Source: Eonycteris spelaea
Taxonomy: Eukaryota > Chordata > Mammalia > Chiroptera > Pteropodidae
Reading direction: 5' to 3'
Assembly: GCA_003508835.1 (NCBI GenBank)
Contig: PUFA01000310.1
Span: forward strand, 1,178,001 to 1,242,000
DNA: 64,000 nt
How positions within the stretch are numbered: position 1 is the first letter of the stretch; the number at the start of each line of letters is the position of its first letter. The notes below the pieces were generated by a model. That model made no database searches, was not told the DNA's origin, and saw only the letters and a list, made by a program, of their open reading frames with translations. Below, piece by piece: positions 45,490 through 56,975 of the stretch. The position numbers and the translations under genes are program-made.

Positions 45490-45700
45490 CAGCTTACAAT
45501 TTTCAATATCCCATCTAGCTACGCAATAGTGGCCACATTAACTTCTTTGTGCCTCAGTTTTCTCTATAAAATGGCGACAAAATCGTATCTACCTAATAGG
45601 GTTATTATGATGATTGAAAGATTATGCAAATAAAGTATTTAGAACAGGGCATAGCTCAGACATAAGCCCTCGATAAATGTTAGTATTATTCCATCCCTTC
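45490..45700 (+). mobile_element. MIR SINE, sense
   Basis: GTGCCTCAGTTTTCTCTATA, GTATCTACCTAATAGGGTTA, TATTTAGAACAGGGCATAGC and CCCTCGATAAATGTTAGTAT form the full MIR 3' half. Confidence 0.85.
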
Positions 45701-47307
45701 TCATCCTTCCTCTTTCAACCCCTCCAAAGTACCAGTCCTCTCCCAGACTGGCCCCTGGGGCCAATCAAAGACAAAAAGTCAGGGATGGGTAGCGTAGTTT
45801 CCTTCTAAATGAGGGAGGAGGAGCCTTGGAGGTCAGGAGGGAGGAAAAGGGAGAATGAGTGGTCTGGGCTGTAGCTCTGTCTTTTTACTACTAGCCATCC
45901 CAGGGTATCGAGCTCTTAGAGGAAAGTCAAGTTTAAGGTCAGTGTCAGGGATGTTTTGACATTTCTACTACCCCTCAGTGCCCACGAGGGTGGAGGCTGC
46001 AGTGTTCAAGAGCACAGACAATTGACCTTGGATGTGATAGGATAATGGAGGGAGGAGAATGAATTCCTTCTGGGTTCTTGCGGGGTCTGTCAGGGTAAAG
46101 GCCTCCTGCTCTTCTAAGACTGTGATTTCTCATTAGCCCAGGCAAAAGCCAGGAAATGTGCAGAGGCTTAATTCATGACTCTTGGCGGGACCAACTTAGA
46201 TGTGTCCTTCCCAGGGCTCCAGACACTGTGTAAACATTCCCTACAGGTCTGCTTGTGGGAGCACCCCGGAAGATCTTGCTTCACCCATTTTCCAGGCAGG
46301 ACTCAAAAAATGTCATGAGGATGCAAACAGTGCATGCTATGTGACGTTGCATTTTCGGACATTTTCACCACTGTCACCCCGCCCCCCCCCCCAAATGCAG
46401 ACCTGCAGATGGCCAGCAGGATGCAGGCCCCAAGAAGATACCTCAGGCCCCTATAATTGGAGTCTTGCCCTGCTCACCTTCATCTTACCTCCCTTTCTCA
46501 TTCTACTTCCGCTGCAGTTTGTCCCTCCAGCCCCAGCTCAGAGGTGCTACAAGCCCTTGGGGACAATGGCCTTGGCCCCTTGGAGGGGTTATTATTCAAG
46601 TCAGTGGTTCCAATGAGATTATCCTCTCTAATGAAGCAGCCTACCTCTGCCCTCCCCTAAGCCCGAACTTCCTTCCACTGCTGGAGAATTCCCAACCAAG
46701 TGGAAAATTAGAAGGGAGAGGAGTGGAGAAAGGAAGGGGGCGCGGGAGAGGGGAAGAGGTGATGATTAACTTCCCCCAAAATTAATTTCTAAAATACAAT
46801 GATAGAAATATTAACTTCCGGTGCTGCCAGCAGGGCAAGCAAATTTCAGTGTGGGAATGGGACTATCTGTGAGTCCGGCCTGGGCGGCCACGCGGGGGGT
46901 CGTTGCTGGTCTGCCCCTGACGCCTACCAGCATGGGTCCACCAGCCTTGGTTATGGACACTGCTCCTCGCTTCTCCCCACAGGTGACCCCCGAACCTGAA
47001 CAGTTCACATTGGTCAGAGCCTGTGCTTAGGTGAACCACTGGGGAATCTGTGTTTAAAACGTGAGGAGATTGAAAAAAAAAAACAAATGGGGTGGGAGTG
47101 GGAATTCCCAGATGAGCTCTGTAGGAAAGTTAAGAGACTCAGATCGCTTACTCGAGTAGGAGATCATGGGGCGCTTCGCTCAGCGTCTCCACATCTGGGA
47201 AGCCTGACCAGGGAAGACACCTGGCTTCCAAACGCCATTACCCCTCTCTTCAGGAACACCCACGGAAATGGACAGGTGCATCCGTGGCTCGGAGGAAGAA
47301 CTATTTA

Positions 47308-47520
47308 GTAAAGCCACGGTCCCCAACCTTTTTGGCACCGGGGACTGGTGCTCCTATGAGAATCGAATGCCTGATGATCTGAGCTGGAGCTGAGGTGGTG
47401 AGGCTGGCGCTGGGGAGCGGCTGCAGATATAGATGAAGCTTCGCTCGCTCGCTCACCTGCCACTCACCTCCTGCTGTGCAGCCTGGTTCCTAACAGGCTA
47501 CAGGCAGGTACCGGTCTATT
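47308..47520 (+). mobile_element. MER1/Charlie-type hAT DNA transposon fossil
   Basis: GGTCCCCAACCTTTTTGGCA, TGCTCCTATGAGAATCGAAT, GATGAAGCTTCGCTCGCTCG and GCAGCCTGGTTCCTAACAGG match the MER1 family ends. Confidence 0.8.
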
Positions 47521-48719
47521 TATTTCTACTGAGGTTGAGGGGAGGTTAGGAGAGAAGAGCGGAATGGAGGGAGAGAGAGGAACAGAGGACAAGGAGGAGA
47601 AAGAGGAGACAGCGAAGCCACATCAGAGCAGCAGATCCATTTTCTTCATAATCCAGTCGGTCACAAGGAGGATGCTGTCTCTTCCTTGAGATACACAGCC
47701 AGCCATTTCTCTGATTGAGTCTGATCAACTTTCGCACTATACTTTATCCAGCCTGGAGATTTCATGTCCTTTAATGTCACCAGGCCCGCAGGCTTGGTGC
47801 ACAGAAGCACTCTGTTTTGTGCATGCTGGGCCGCTCCACCCCACGTGGCCCGGGGTGGCATGACCGCACAGAGCGTGCGAATGCTGGTAGGAGGGTGTGC
47901 ATGTCTGGACTTCAGCCTCAGAGGCAGCCCAGCTCCTCAGGCTGTGCCCAGAGAGCCAAGTCATTAGACTGGGAAGGGCATTCAGGATGGATGACAGGAC
48001 TTTCCTAATTCCTATGAGAGGATTTAGCTTCTTCTGCTGATTTAGCATCCTTTGGTCAGGAAAGCATGCGTTACACGTATGTGGGGAGGAGGGGGAGAAG
48101 GCAGTGGTTAAGAGAGGAAAAGCAAATTTCCTTAATTCGCACTGTGTATCTGCTGAGCCACAGAAAGGAGAATTTGAACGTACTAGTATCTAGTCTGGGA
48201 CTCTCCTCTGGAGAGGAAGCTGACAACTTTTTGGCAAACAGTCAGGGAAGACCACTGCACAGATGGCAGAGTTTGCCGGGCAGAGTGCTCCCGACACTCC
48301 CTCGTGTTTGTGTGGACATTCTGCAAACAGCCCTGGGAGAGATCACCGACTTAGCAGGTCAGTGATGAGAAGCCCTTGGATACCAGGCTCTGGGAGACGC
48401 TTAGAAGCAGCAAGGAAGGACTTGGACTTTAGAATCAGTTTGGACTTCATTAAGGGGACACTCAGCCATGACTGTGGGACAAATTGTTCTCTGTACTTTC
48501 TCAGGTGGCTGGTGGGAAGCCACACACAAGGCCACTGAAGACAGCCTCAATGGCATGGCTGGTTGGAGTTGCCCAAGGTGGGAAGACTTTCTAGTGGTGG
48601 GGTTGTCCCAGCCATCCAGCCATAGCCTACTGGCTTGGGGAGGACAGGAAAGGGAGAGGGACCGTGGAGGAGGCCAGGCCTCTGCTTACACAGTCGTTGA
48701 AATCAGGGCTACTTCCTGG

Positions 48720-48830
48720 CACAGGGAGGGGCCTTCATGCACATTCTCTCCCTTAATGTTTTTAATGTCGTTTTCATTGCCATTTTAGAGCTGAGGAAAC
48801 GGAACACAAACTGAGTCTGTCCACGGACAG
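48720..48830 (-). mobile_element. Short MIR-like fragment, antisense
   Basis: TTTTAGAGCTGAGGAAACGG after a CATTGCCA segment fits the reverse MIR core; short and diverged. Confidence 0.45.
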
Positions 48831-48872
48831 GTTCTTAGTTTTAACTCATCCTTCTGCTCTGAGTAGCAGCTC

Positions 48873-48924
48873 TTTCCCTTCCCTTTCCCTTCCCTTCCCT
48901 TCCCTTCCCTTCCCTTCCCTTTCT
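48873..48924. repeat. CCCTT pentanucleotide repeat
   Basis: About ten TTCCC units, mostly perfect. Confidence 0.95.
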
Positions 48925-49737
48925 TCACTCTCTCCATCTTGGCAGAAATTGTATAAAGAAGAAACCAAATGAATCCTAACAGTAGTAACCTGTGCCAATC
49001 CACCCTGGGGAGGACATTCTTCCAACAGAAAAAACTCTGCAATGAGGAGGGTTCGCCGGGGGGGGGCCAGGGGGAGACTTTCTAAAAGCTGATCTTATCT
49101 TTCCCCTGTTGATGTCTTGGGTTACATGAGACTCCCAGGAGCGACTCTGAAGACCCTTCTTCACAAAGGTAACGTCTGGGCCAATCGATGCGGCTGTGTC
49201 TGCTTCGGGTCCTGTTACCTCCTGAGACTGAGATAGGCTTCTTGGCCTGGGATGCAAGATGGAGAGGGGCCTGGGGGCCTGCCAAGCCTGGTGGTTGGAG
49301 GGACGTTCCAGGCCCAGGACAGGCGAAGGCAGGCTGGGCTATAGGCTTCCCTTTACCTTCGCCCAAGTCAGAACAGGTAGGCTCAGGCACGAAGTGAATG
49401 CCATGGGAATAAAGGCTCAAGAGTCATAGACAAATGAATACCCAGCTTTTTGAAGCTATTGTTGCCATTAGAAGCTAGTGAGTCTGTGGGCTGGGGTGGG
49501 GGACTGTGAGACAGGCCTCAGGATGACCCTCGGCTACTGGGGCTGGCAGGTCAGGCTTCACGGCAATTGAGACTGAGTAACGCGGGAGGGTTTCAATTAC
49601 ACGAGCATTTCTTAAGCCTGTTCCGTCTGTAACCCACCTGTGCCCTTGCTAGTACAAATGGCCCTTTCAGCCACCTGAGCCACCTGTGAGCAGGGGCCCC
49701 CCTTGAACTATGCACATTCTCACCCTCTCTCCTCCTG

Positions 49738-49739
<2 letters not shown>

Positions 49740-49803
<64 letters not shown>
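49740..49803. repeat. TC microsatellite
   Basis: About 32 uninterrupted TC units followed by CTGTACACACACACA. Confidence 0.97.
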
Positions 49804-49805
<2 letters not shown>

Positions 49806-52212
49806 GTACACACACACACCTTCTTCTGCCTCCCCTTCCCACAAAGTTCCCACCCTCATACTCTCTACAACCATGAGAAAAGCTGGCAAATGTGACAGAT
49901 AAAACAGACATATCTTGACACCGAAGGAACCCTCTTCCTGCTGCCCTTTGCCCTGGTTTTCCTGGAGGACATGCGCCCTGGGCCCTGGAGCACTCAGCAC
50001 AGGGGCTCGTCCGTGATGCGGGCCTATCGGGTGTGCTGTTATAGCAGAGATGGCACCCCCTTCCCCATCCCTACTGGACCAGAAGCCCAGTTCTCAAGAA
50101 GCTTCAGGGCACAGACAGTAACATAGTCCCCTCGTGTCCCCCAAGCCCAGCACTGTGCCTGGCACAGAGGGGCAGGGCCCATGTGAGTCCACGGACAAGT
50201 CTGTGCAAATGGGCACAGCTGTCCCCTGCCATGATGAAAACCTGCACTTTTCAGCATGCTTTCTTCCTAGCAAGCTGAGGCACCAGAGTAAACGTCCGCA
50301 GGCTCTCTCTGGTCCTCCCTGAACTTCTGAACCTGCTCTGCCTGCCTCAGACTTCTCCCTTCCCTCCTGCTCGGCCCATGTCCTCATGTATCTCTCCCAG
50401 CCATGAATGTCCAGTTGGCAATGATTTAAAATAAAAGGGAGGGTATAGCAGGAAAGGCAATGTCTGGCTTTGACCTGAACTTGAGCAACTAGGGAAGCAA
50501 GGCCCACTGGGAAGAATAGGAAGGAGCATGAGAGAATGTTGTAGATGAGGGAAATGATTATACCTTGATTGGAATGTGGATTATCTGACTGTTTGCATCT
50601 GTCAAAACTTTTCACACTGTACTCTTAGGATCTGGGCATCTCACGCTACGTAAATTTAAACATTATATCCTGATTACAAACATCTTAGAAGTTCCAGAGA
50701 CCTACTTCTTCTTCACTTGGCCATGAAGGTCAGGGGCTTTCTTGGTCATTAACTCTGGGAGGAGGGATTTGCTGAGTGTCGTGGTGGTTGGGCAGCCTTG
50801 TACCAGGGGTGCTGATGAGCTGAATCTTCCCGAGGACTTGGGCTTTATAAAGCTAGAGCAACAGACCTTAGCACCAAGGTCGCCACGCAACCAGGAGGCT
50901 TAAGGCTACAGAGAACAACACCTTGACCTTGGGCTTTTATGACATCCTGGACGGACCACAGCCGATCTGAGTGCAGCCTCTTCCATCTGTTATGACGGCC
51001 ACGCTTAGGCTTCCCTTTGCTGTCACCATACATGGCATCGTGCGCACTCCCGCACCCCGTCTCTTATCATCTGTGAGCTACGCGCATTTCAGAGCACATC
51101 GGTCGGTCTCGTCTGTTTTCCACCGTAGCATACCTGAGGGATTTCAGACTTTTCCCCCAAAGAACCAAGGACTCATTACGCCTAAGATGGTCACCCAGGA
51201 GTGGGAGGGTGCCCGTGCCCTTGGAGCGAACGTATGAGAATTTGAAAGGGTGTTTCTAACTTTCGGAGGCCATCTGGGGTGGGGGGTGGGGCAAGCTCCT
51301 GCCCCTCCCTTCCTACAGTTGAAAATGACCGCTCAGTGTCATTGGTCATATTCAGTTCAGCCTCTTAGTAGGAAGTCCGTCTCCTTCATTTATAATGCTC
51401 GTGTCACACTCACGGAGCGTCGAGTTTCAAGTGTTGCCTTGCGGCCTGGGGTTCCAGCAGCCGAAGATGGACTGGGACCAGATTTCATCCGAGTGTCCCG
51501 ACGGTTATGGGCATCTCTAGTCAGCAATGCCAAGGTCTTTAGATCCCGTCAAAGAGGCCTTCACCTCTCCGCACATGTCTGGGCTGGTTGTCTGTACCCT
51601 ACATCCTCACTCAGTTCACTTACCAGGCTACTATTTGTCCCCACTGTATACCATTGCCTTCTTGCACTTGTAGAGAACAGCCAGATGAGTGTCAGGACAG
51701 CAGGGAGAGGGTTCTCAGGCTGCACACTTGAAGTGTACACCCCGAGAACCAGAGGATTCTGGGGGGCATCGAAGAGTCTGTTAAATGGGCGTCGAATCAC
51801 TACCCAGATAGTACTTATCTCACACGATTGAGTGGCCCGTGTGAGCCCTGGGGGAAAAGTCCAGTGCCTTGTTTTTCTTCTGTTCTTTCCTGGAATCAGT
51901 CTCTAGTCAAGTCACAGTCATAAATGTCCAGAACCCCCTTGAGCCCCCGGTGTGCAATCACCCCGCACGATTCTACATCCATCCTGGCCCTTCATCAGTC
52001 CCGTGCTGCCATTCCCATAGTTTTTAACGAAATTTGGCGATTTCAGGGGCTATCAGAACAGAAGAAGGGAGATAAAATGTGCAAATAATGTCAGGAAGGA
52101 AGCGTAAGGAAAGATGGGCCGAGACGAGAGAGCGAAGGTGACAGAGAAGACGCGGGGGAAGAAAGCTCCAGGGGCAAGCGGGAGGCAGGGGGGAGCGGCG
52201 GGCGGTACTCAC

Positions 52213-52313
52213 GCGTTATGGAGGACGCACCAGCCGCAGTGGGGATCGCCCGAGCCCAGGCACTCACCGCAGCTCCGGTACTGGCCGCACGACTCCACAG
52301 GGACTCTGGTGAG
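52213..52313 (-). CDS. PLXNA4: PLXNA4 exon: start of PSI domain 1
   Basis: The exon has 101 bp, 33 codons plus two bases, starting LTRVPVESC. It carries the cysteine pattern [15 protein letters not shown] typical of a plexin-semaphorin-integrin (PSI) module directly after the sema beta-propeller. The acceptor is tcccag before CTC and the donor is GC/gtgagt at 52212. The last two bases (GC) join the G that opens the exon at 43518 to give an alanine codon. In the joined segment these are residues 1-33. The preceding sema exons are not found up to 64000. In frame, no indel. Confidence 0.93.
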
Positions 52314-54689
52314 CTGGGACCCGACAACAAGGGAGAGAGCGGTCAACACTTTGCAGAACACACCGTAATTCACCAGAAAGAGATGGTGTGCTATCGGGCG
52401 TATCCCCTAAGACAGTGTAGGAATATGAAGGGCCTGGTTAGAGCGTCAGACCCAAAAGGGACCTTGGTGACCATAGTCGAGCAGGTGGCCGCTTAAGCCC
52501 TCAGGGAGACAACACCTGTTATTTTCTAGAAACCTCTGGGAATAGATTTCATAGGCTTTGTATTAAATTGTTATTAAAGATACGTACATGGTCTGCATTT
52601 GAATTTTCTCACCACCCAAACCCCCAAAATATCTCCACCTTCACCACGTATTTGTTTCTTAACCATGTTATAAACGCAAAGGTTTATTCTTTTCCCTTGC
52701 TTGTTTCTCTGTTGCCATAAAGCGTCCAGCTGTCTTCCCAGTCCCCCTTCATAACGTTTGTGGTCCCAGAGGGTGTTTAACTCAAGGCCAAGACCTTCAC
52801 TTACTCTCTGTGCCTTCTGACAAGGTGTAATAAACCCGCTTTGTAGCTGCTACCTGCCTCCTCTCTTTTTCTCGTCCTGCTGGCCAACTGGCTCTGAAAG
52901 TTTTTCACTGTGGGGCTTTCCAAGAGCAGCTGTTGCTACTTCTCCTCCTACCCACACCCTTCTCATGATGAGAGAGTCCTCTGCAACCCCCAAAACTCTG
53001 TATTTGCGTTCACCAGCCTCTTAATGCAAAATGTTCTGCTTGACCCAAATGCTTCCATTTCTCGAACGTTCCTAAGTTCTTTTCCAGTTCCTTGTTCTCC
53101 AATGTCCCTTTGCCTATGTCTTTTTACGTGACTTCTCAGAGCCCCGACACATAGGAGGTTTTTTAAATAACAATACACAGGATCAAATGAAATTTTAGCT
53201 TTCTTTCCATAGTCTTGGTCTTGAGTCTTCATTTTGCCAGTTTCTTCTTTATGAAAATTTTTTTTAATCATTCTTTTCCATTTGGGATACTTTTTTATAT
53301 CTCAGGGGAGGATTTCTTACCTAATCTTTTAGCTTGAGCTACAAGAATTTCACGTGGTCATCTTTTTAAATTTCTCGCCGGCAGACAGCAGGCATTGAGA
53401 AGTATAAACCATGCTGACCTGACCGAGCCTCTGAGCTTCATGAGCAAATGCAGAAGCTGTAATTTCCCCGCTGCTTCACAGGGCATCTGCCTCTGCGAAA
53501 TTATGCACCATTTGGCAGGAGCTACCTGTAACTCATGCACAGGTGAACGGGCCCGGTGCCTGCTCAATTTGTCTCGAAACTCCCTTTTGGAATTACTTAA
53601 TAATTAATTTCAACCCCCACTCGATCTCTTTTTCCTTTCTACCTTCATTTTCTTATTCCCTTTACGTATCCCTTTTTGTTTTCTTAAGTACAGATTCTGC
53701 ATTCTGAATGACCACACTGCACGTTTGCTTCTTCCAATTTACCTTTCGGCTTCCTGTTCTCATTCTTATAGCTTTGCTCTTGGCCTTGGGGGCCCTTTCC
53801 CTACGTTCTCAGTTGTCTTTTTTGGACATTTGGAATTTTATCTTTCTTTTCATTCCCGCTCAAGTAATCAGCATGAGTCATGCCTCGGCTCTGCCTATAT
53901 ACAACTTTCCCATTTTCGTAATTAATCCTGACAATCAGTTTCTCGCAAATTACCCTGCTGGCTCTACATGCAGCTAGGAACTTACCCTCTTCCTGTTGCC
54001 CCCTTAAATTTCTTTCCCCACCCCTTAAATGGGCATAGACATGCTGGTCATGTAAGCACATAAATAATGTTTCCCAGCTCAAAGTACCTGGACTCTTAGG
54101 AATTCATGAGTGGTAATGAGGTCCACAAGCTATTTTCAATATTTCCAAAAGCCGGATGGAAATTGAATTGTTGTTCTTTTCTGTTTGTATTCATACCCGA
54201 TGATGTCTGTCCCATATTAAGAATGGGAAATATATTATTACTTAATAAATGCAGTTTGTTTAGTAGGCAAAACTCTTTCAAAACATGATGCCTAGAGGGG
54301 GAAAATAAGTAATAAAAGGGGCCATAGATGGTGAAGGTTGGTAACATAAGTACATAATAATGTTTTCCTATGTCCCAGCTGCTTGTCTAGCACTCCATAT
54401 TTTGCATGGTCTTAAAGAGAAAATCATGGCCTGTTCAATCAAAAGCATTTTCTTGGTCTGAACTTAATTAATATCCTCCCAGGCTCTCCCACTGACATGT
54501 TCTATAATCTGTCTTGGATAGACATGCCATGGGGTTTCAGGGTGTGCAACATGAAGAGCCAGCTGCTTGGCCAATCTGACATCATCAAAAGCCTTCGCAT
54601 TCAGGTTTCTGCGAGTATCTTGCAACTGGTGTTTAATACCTGAAATGGTACACTCCTTCCTGTCTCCATTCTAAACAAGAGGCATTTCT

Positions 54690-54850
54690 GCTTGGTTGGA
54701 AAGGGTCCAGGAGCTTGCAGAGCTAGGTTCGAATTCTGGCTTCACCACTTAACTGGCAACGAGATGAGATCCTATCGTTTCTGAGCCTTGGTTTTTTTTT
54801 CTCATCTTTAAACGCAGAGATAAAAATCTCCCCCACTTCACAGAATTTCC
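54690..54850 (+). mobile_element. MIR SINE, sense
   Basis: GAGCTAGGTTCGAATTCTGG keeps the tRNA B-box-like part, followed by CTTCACCACTTAACTGGCAA and CTGAGCCTTGG. Confidence 0.75.
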
Positions 54851-56379
54851 CGAAGCACGGATGATCCCAAAGGTACGAAACTGCTTTGTAAATGATCGCA
54901 CGTGTCCCCAGGGATTATTCTTGTTTATTGTGACTCATGTCCCCCTTCTTCATTACACTGTCCCTTTCTCTCTCCCCCACACCATAGCAAACTGCTCTGC
55001 CGGCCTCCCTGGGCCTCCTGCACTTGGTCGGACCCTAACAGGCCGGGAAGAGCGTTTCTCGTTTTGTATCTTGATTGCGTCATTTCTCCTCAAACTGCGA
55101 TATCTACCCCTGAACTGTCCATTGCTCTGTCTTTGGGATGAAACCCCGCCATTATGCCAGCTTCCTGGACTTATTTCGTGCTTTTTACAACTATTGTAAC
55201 AGTTACGTTTTTTTCTTTGCTTCTGGTTTGGGTGAATTCCTGTGAGACAGGGACATAAGTCCTGGGCAGTTATCACGAGACCCAGCTTCCTTTAACTTTT
55301 ACTTTGAGGATCTTTCTATCTATGTATTCAGTCATTTTTAAAAAGATTACTCTTCTGAACTTTATCTAGGGGTTCTCTATTCTGTTTAGAGCATGGATGC
55401 TAAAACGGGGGGTAGGGAGGCAACAGTATTCTGACAGACCAAGTGGAAAGGTTACCATCATTTGAGAGCTAGGTGTCCCTCCCTCCCCCTCCCCCCGACA
55501 CACACACCTTTCCAGGACCTTCCTGAGAAAGGCCAGGCCCAGGGGAAGCTGCCAAATCATGCCATCAGGCAATATTCTCTAGCATGGCTGAGTTCTCCCA
55601 GACTGATCCCAATCTGTATCATTGCATTATTTCACTCTCACCCCATAGGTAATTCTGGAAAGCATCAGAAATATTCCCAACACTTTACATCACTTTAGAA
55701 AACTAGATTTAGTGCACCATTTATCTTGGTGCCATTCCATACCCTAATGGCTCTGGTTACTTTCCGCACATCGCTAGGAAAGCTGCACAGGTGGCTGATG
55801 GTTTCTGAGCCACCTTGACATGATGCTTCTCTCTCCCCAGATATCCAGATTCTCCACCCACACCGTATAGCAGACAAAGCCGCCTCTCTCATCCCCCATC
55901 TCCGGTTCCTCTCCTGACCCTGGAACACTAACCACTCCAGATGCAGAGACACACGATTAATTAAAACCACCCCACGCTGATTAAAGTCTTAAGCTACAGT
56001 GCCAGGCATGCTAATTAACTGAGTGAGGGAATTCAGACCACAGGAAGAGGCAAAAAAAAGAGTCACGGTGCTTCTGCTTGGGAACAAATCACATGGCCAT
56101 GTGACCTGAGCTATCTCAGTGATGGATGGTCCCAGAGACGACACAAGATTGAGGTCTGTCCCCTGGCCACTGGACCCCAGGAGAGGAGTTGATTGATGTG
56201 GCTGCAATAGCTTCCTCACTGTGTCTAAGGCAGGAGCCTTGCCACCTCTCAGACGTCCGTGTGTGCTTACCGAGGGCCGGGGGTGGGGGATGGGGTGGGG
56301 AAGGGCTCCTTGTGGGGAGGGATTAGGGTGGGGTCTGCACATGGATTTCTTGGTAGGTTCTCGTGGCTTTGTGCAAAAA

Positions 56380-56975
56380 CCTATGGAGCAGTATGGCAGG
56401 TCTCCCGAAAGTTAAACACCGAAATTACCATACAATCTAGTCACACCACTTCTGGGCACATACCCTAAAGAATCGCAGGAACTCGAACAAATACTTATAC
56501 ACCCATGTTCACAGCAGCGTTATTCACAATAGCCGGAAGGTAGCAGCAACCCAAATGTCCACCGACGGATACATAGATAAACAAAGGGTGGCCTATCCGT
56601 ACAATGGCATATCATTCTTCCTTAAAAGGGAAGGCCATTCTGACGCATGGTACGACACGGGTGAACCTTGACGACAATATGCTAAAAGAAACAAGCCAGT
56701 CACAAAAATATAAATATTATATGATTCCGCTTACATGATTCATAAAGACAGAAAGTAGAATGGTGCTTGCCAGGGACTGGGGGAAGGAGAAACGGGGAGT
56801 CAGTATGTAACGGGCACAGAGTTTCAGCAGGGGAAGATGAAAAGGTTTTGAGAGAAATGGTGGTGACAGTTGCAGCACAAGGAGAATGCCCTTAATGCCA
56901 CTGAACACTTAAACATGGACAAGATGACAAATTTTGTGTTATGTATATTTCACTACAATAAAACTTAAAAAAAAA
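56380..56975 (+). mobile_element. L1 LINE 3' end, sense to plus strand
   Basis: TATGGAGCAGTATGGCAGGT, TTCACAGCAGCGTTATTCAC, GAAACAAGCCAGTCACAAAA, GACAGAAAGTAGAATGGTGC and an A-rich tail. It is the same family as the copy at 30330, 5'-truncated, with no intact ORF. Confidence 0.88.

Larger units (their letters stand above)
43519..52212. other. PLXNA4 intron, 8.7 kb
   Basis: It holds an L2-like stretch (about 43640-44040), an antisense MIR (44590-44770), a sense MIR (45490-45700), a MER1/Charlie-type fossil (47308-47520), a CCCTT microsatellite (48873-48924), a TC microsatellite (49740-49803), and C or G homopolymer runs near 44137, 45241 and 46379. The stretch 50700-51240 has no recognised feature. 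No exon was recognised. Confidence 0.7.
2807..52313 (-). other. PLXNA4: PLXNA4 gene, internal part (16 coding exons, 15 complete introns)
   Basis: The joined exons encode a plexin ectodomain (PSI 1, PSI 2, PSI 3, IPT 1-4) followed by one transmembrane helix and a basic juxtamembrane helix. The piece is about 790 residues of a protein that is about 1,890 residues in mammals. Class-A plexins bind neuropilins at the plasma membrane, transduce class-3 semaphorin signals, and act through a cytoplasmic Rap/R-Ras GAP fold that is not in this window. The subtype call rests on A4-type stretches such as [17 protein letters not shown] before the membrane, NVPELSAGVNCTFEDL, and RSSQ followed by YYFM. From memory, A1 and A2 differ around the membrane segment. 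Large introns also fit PLXNA4, which is a very long gene. All 16 exons have AG acceptors and GT donors. Four exons are one base short (see their entries). An unprocessed, intron-containing locus argues against a retrocopy. Confidence 0.93.

Noticed and set aside
50702..51033. Lys/Arg-rich minus-strand frames resembling a ribosomal-protein retrocopy
   Set aside because: I could match no family across either frame, and there is no poly(A) tail.
2807..52313. Pseudogene or retrocopy of a plexin
   Set aside because: Introns and all splice sites are kept, twelve exons are perfect, and the four lesions are single-base losses of an error-like kind.
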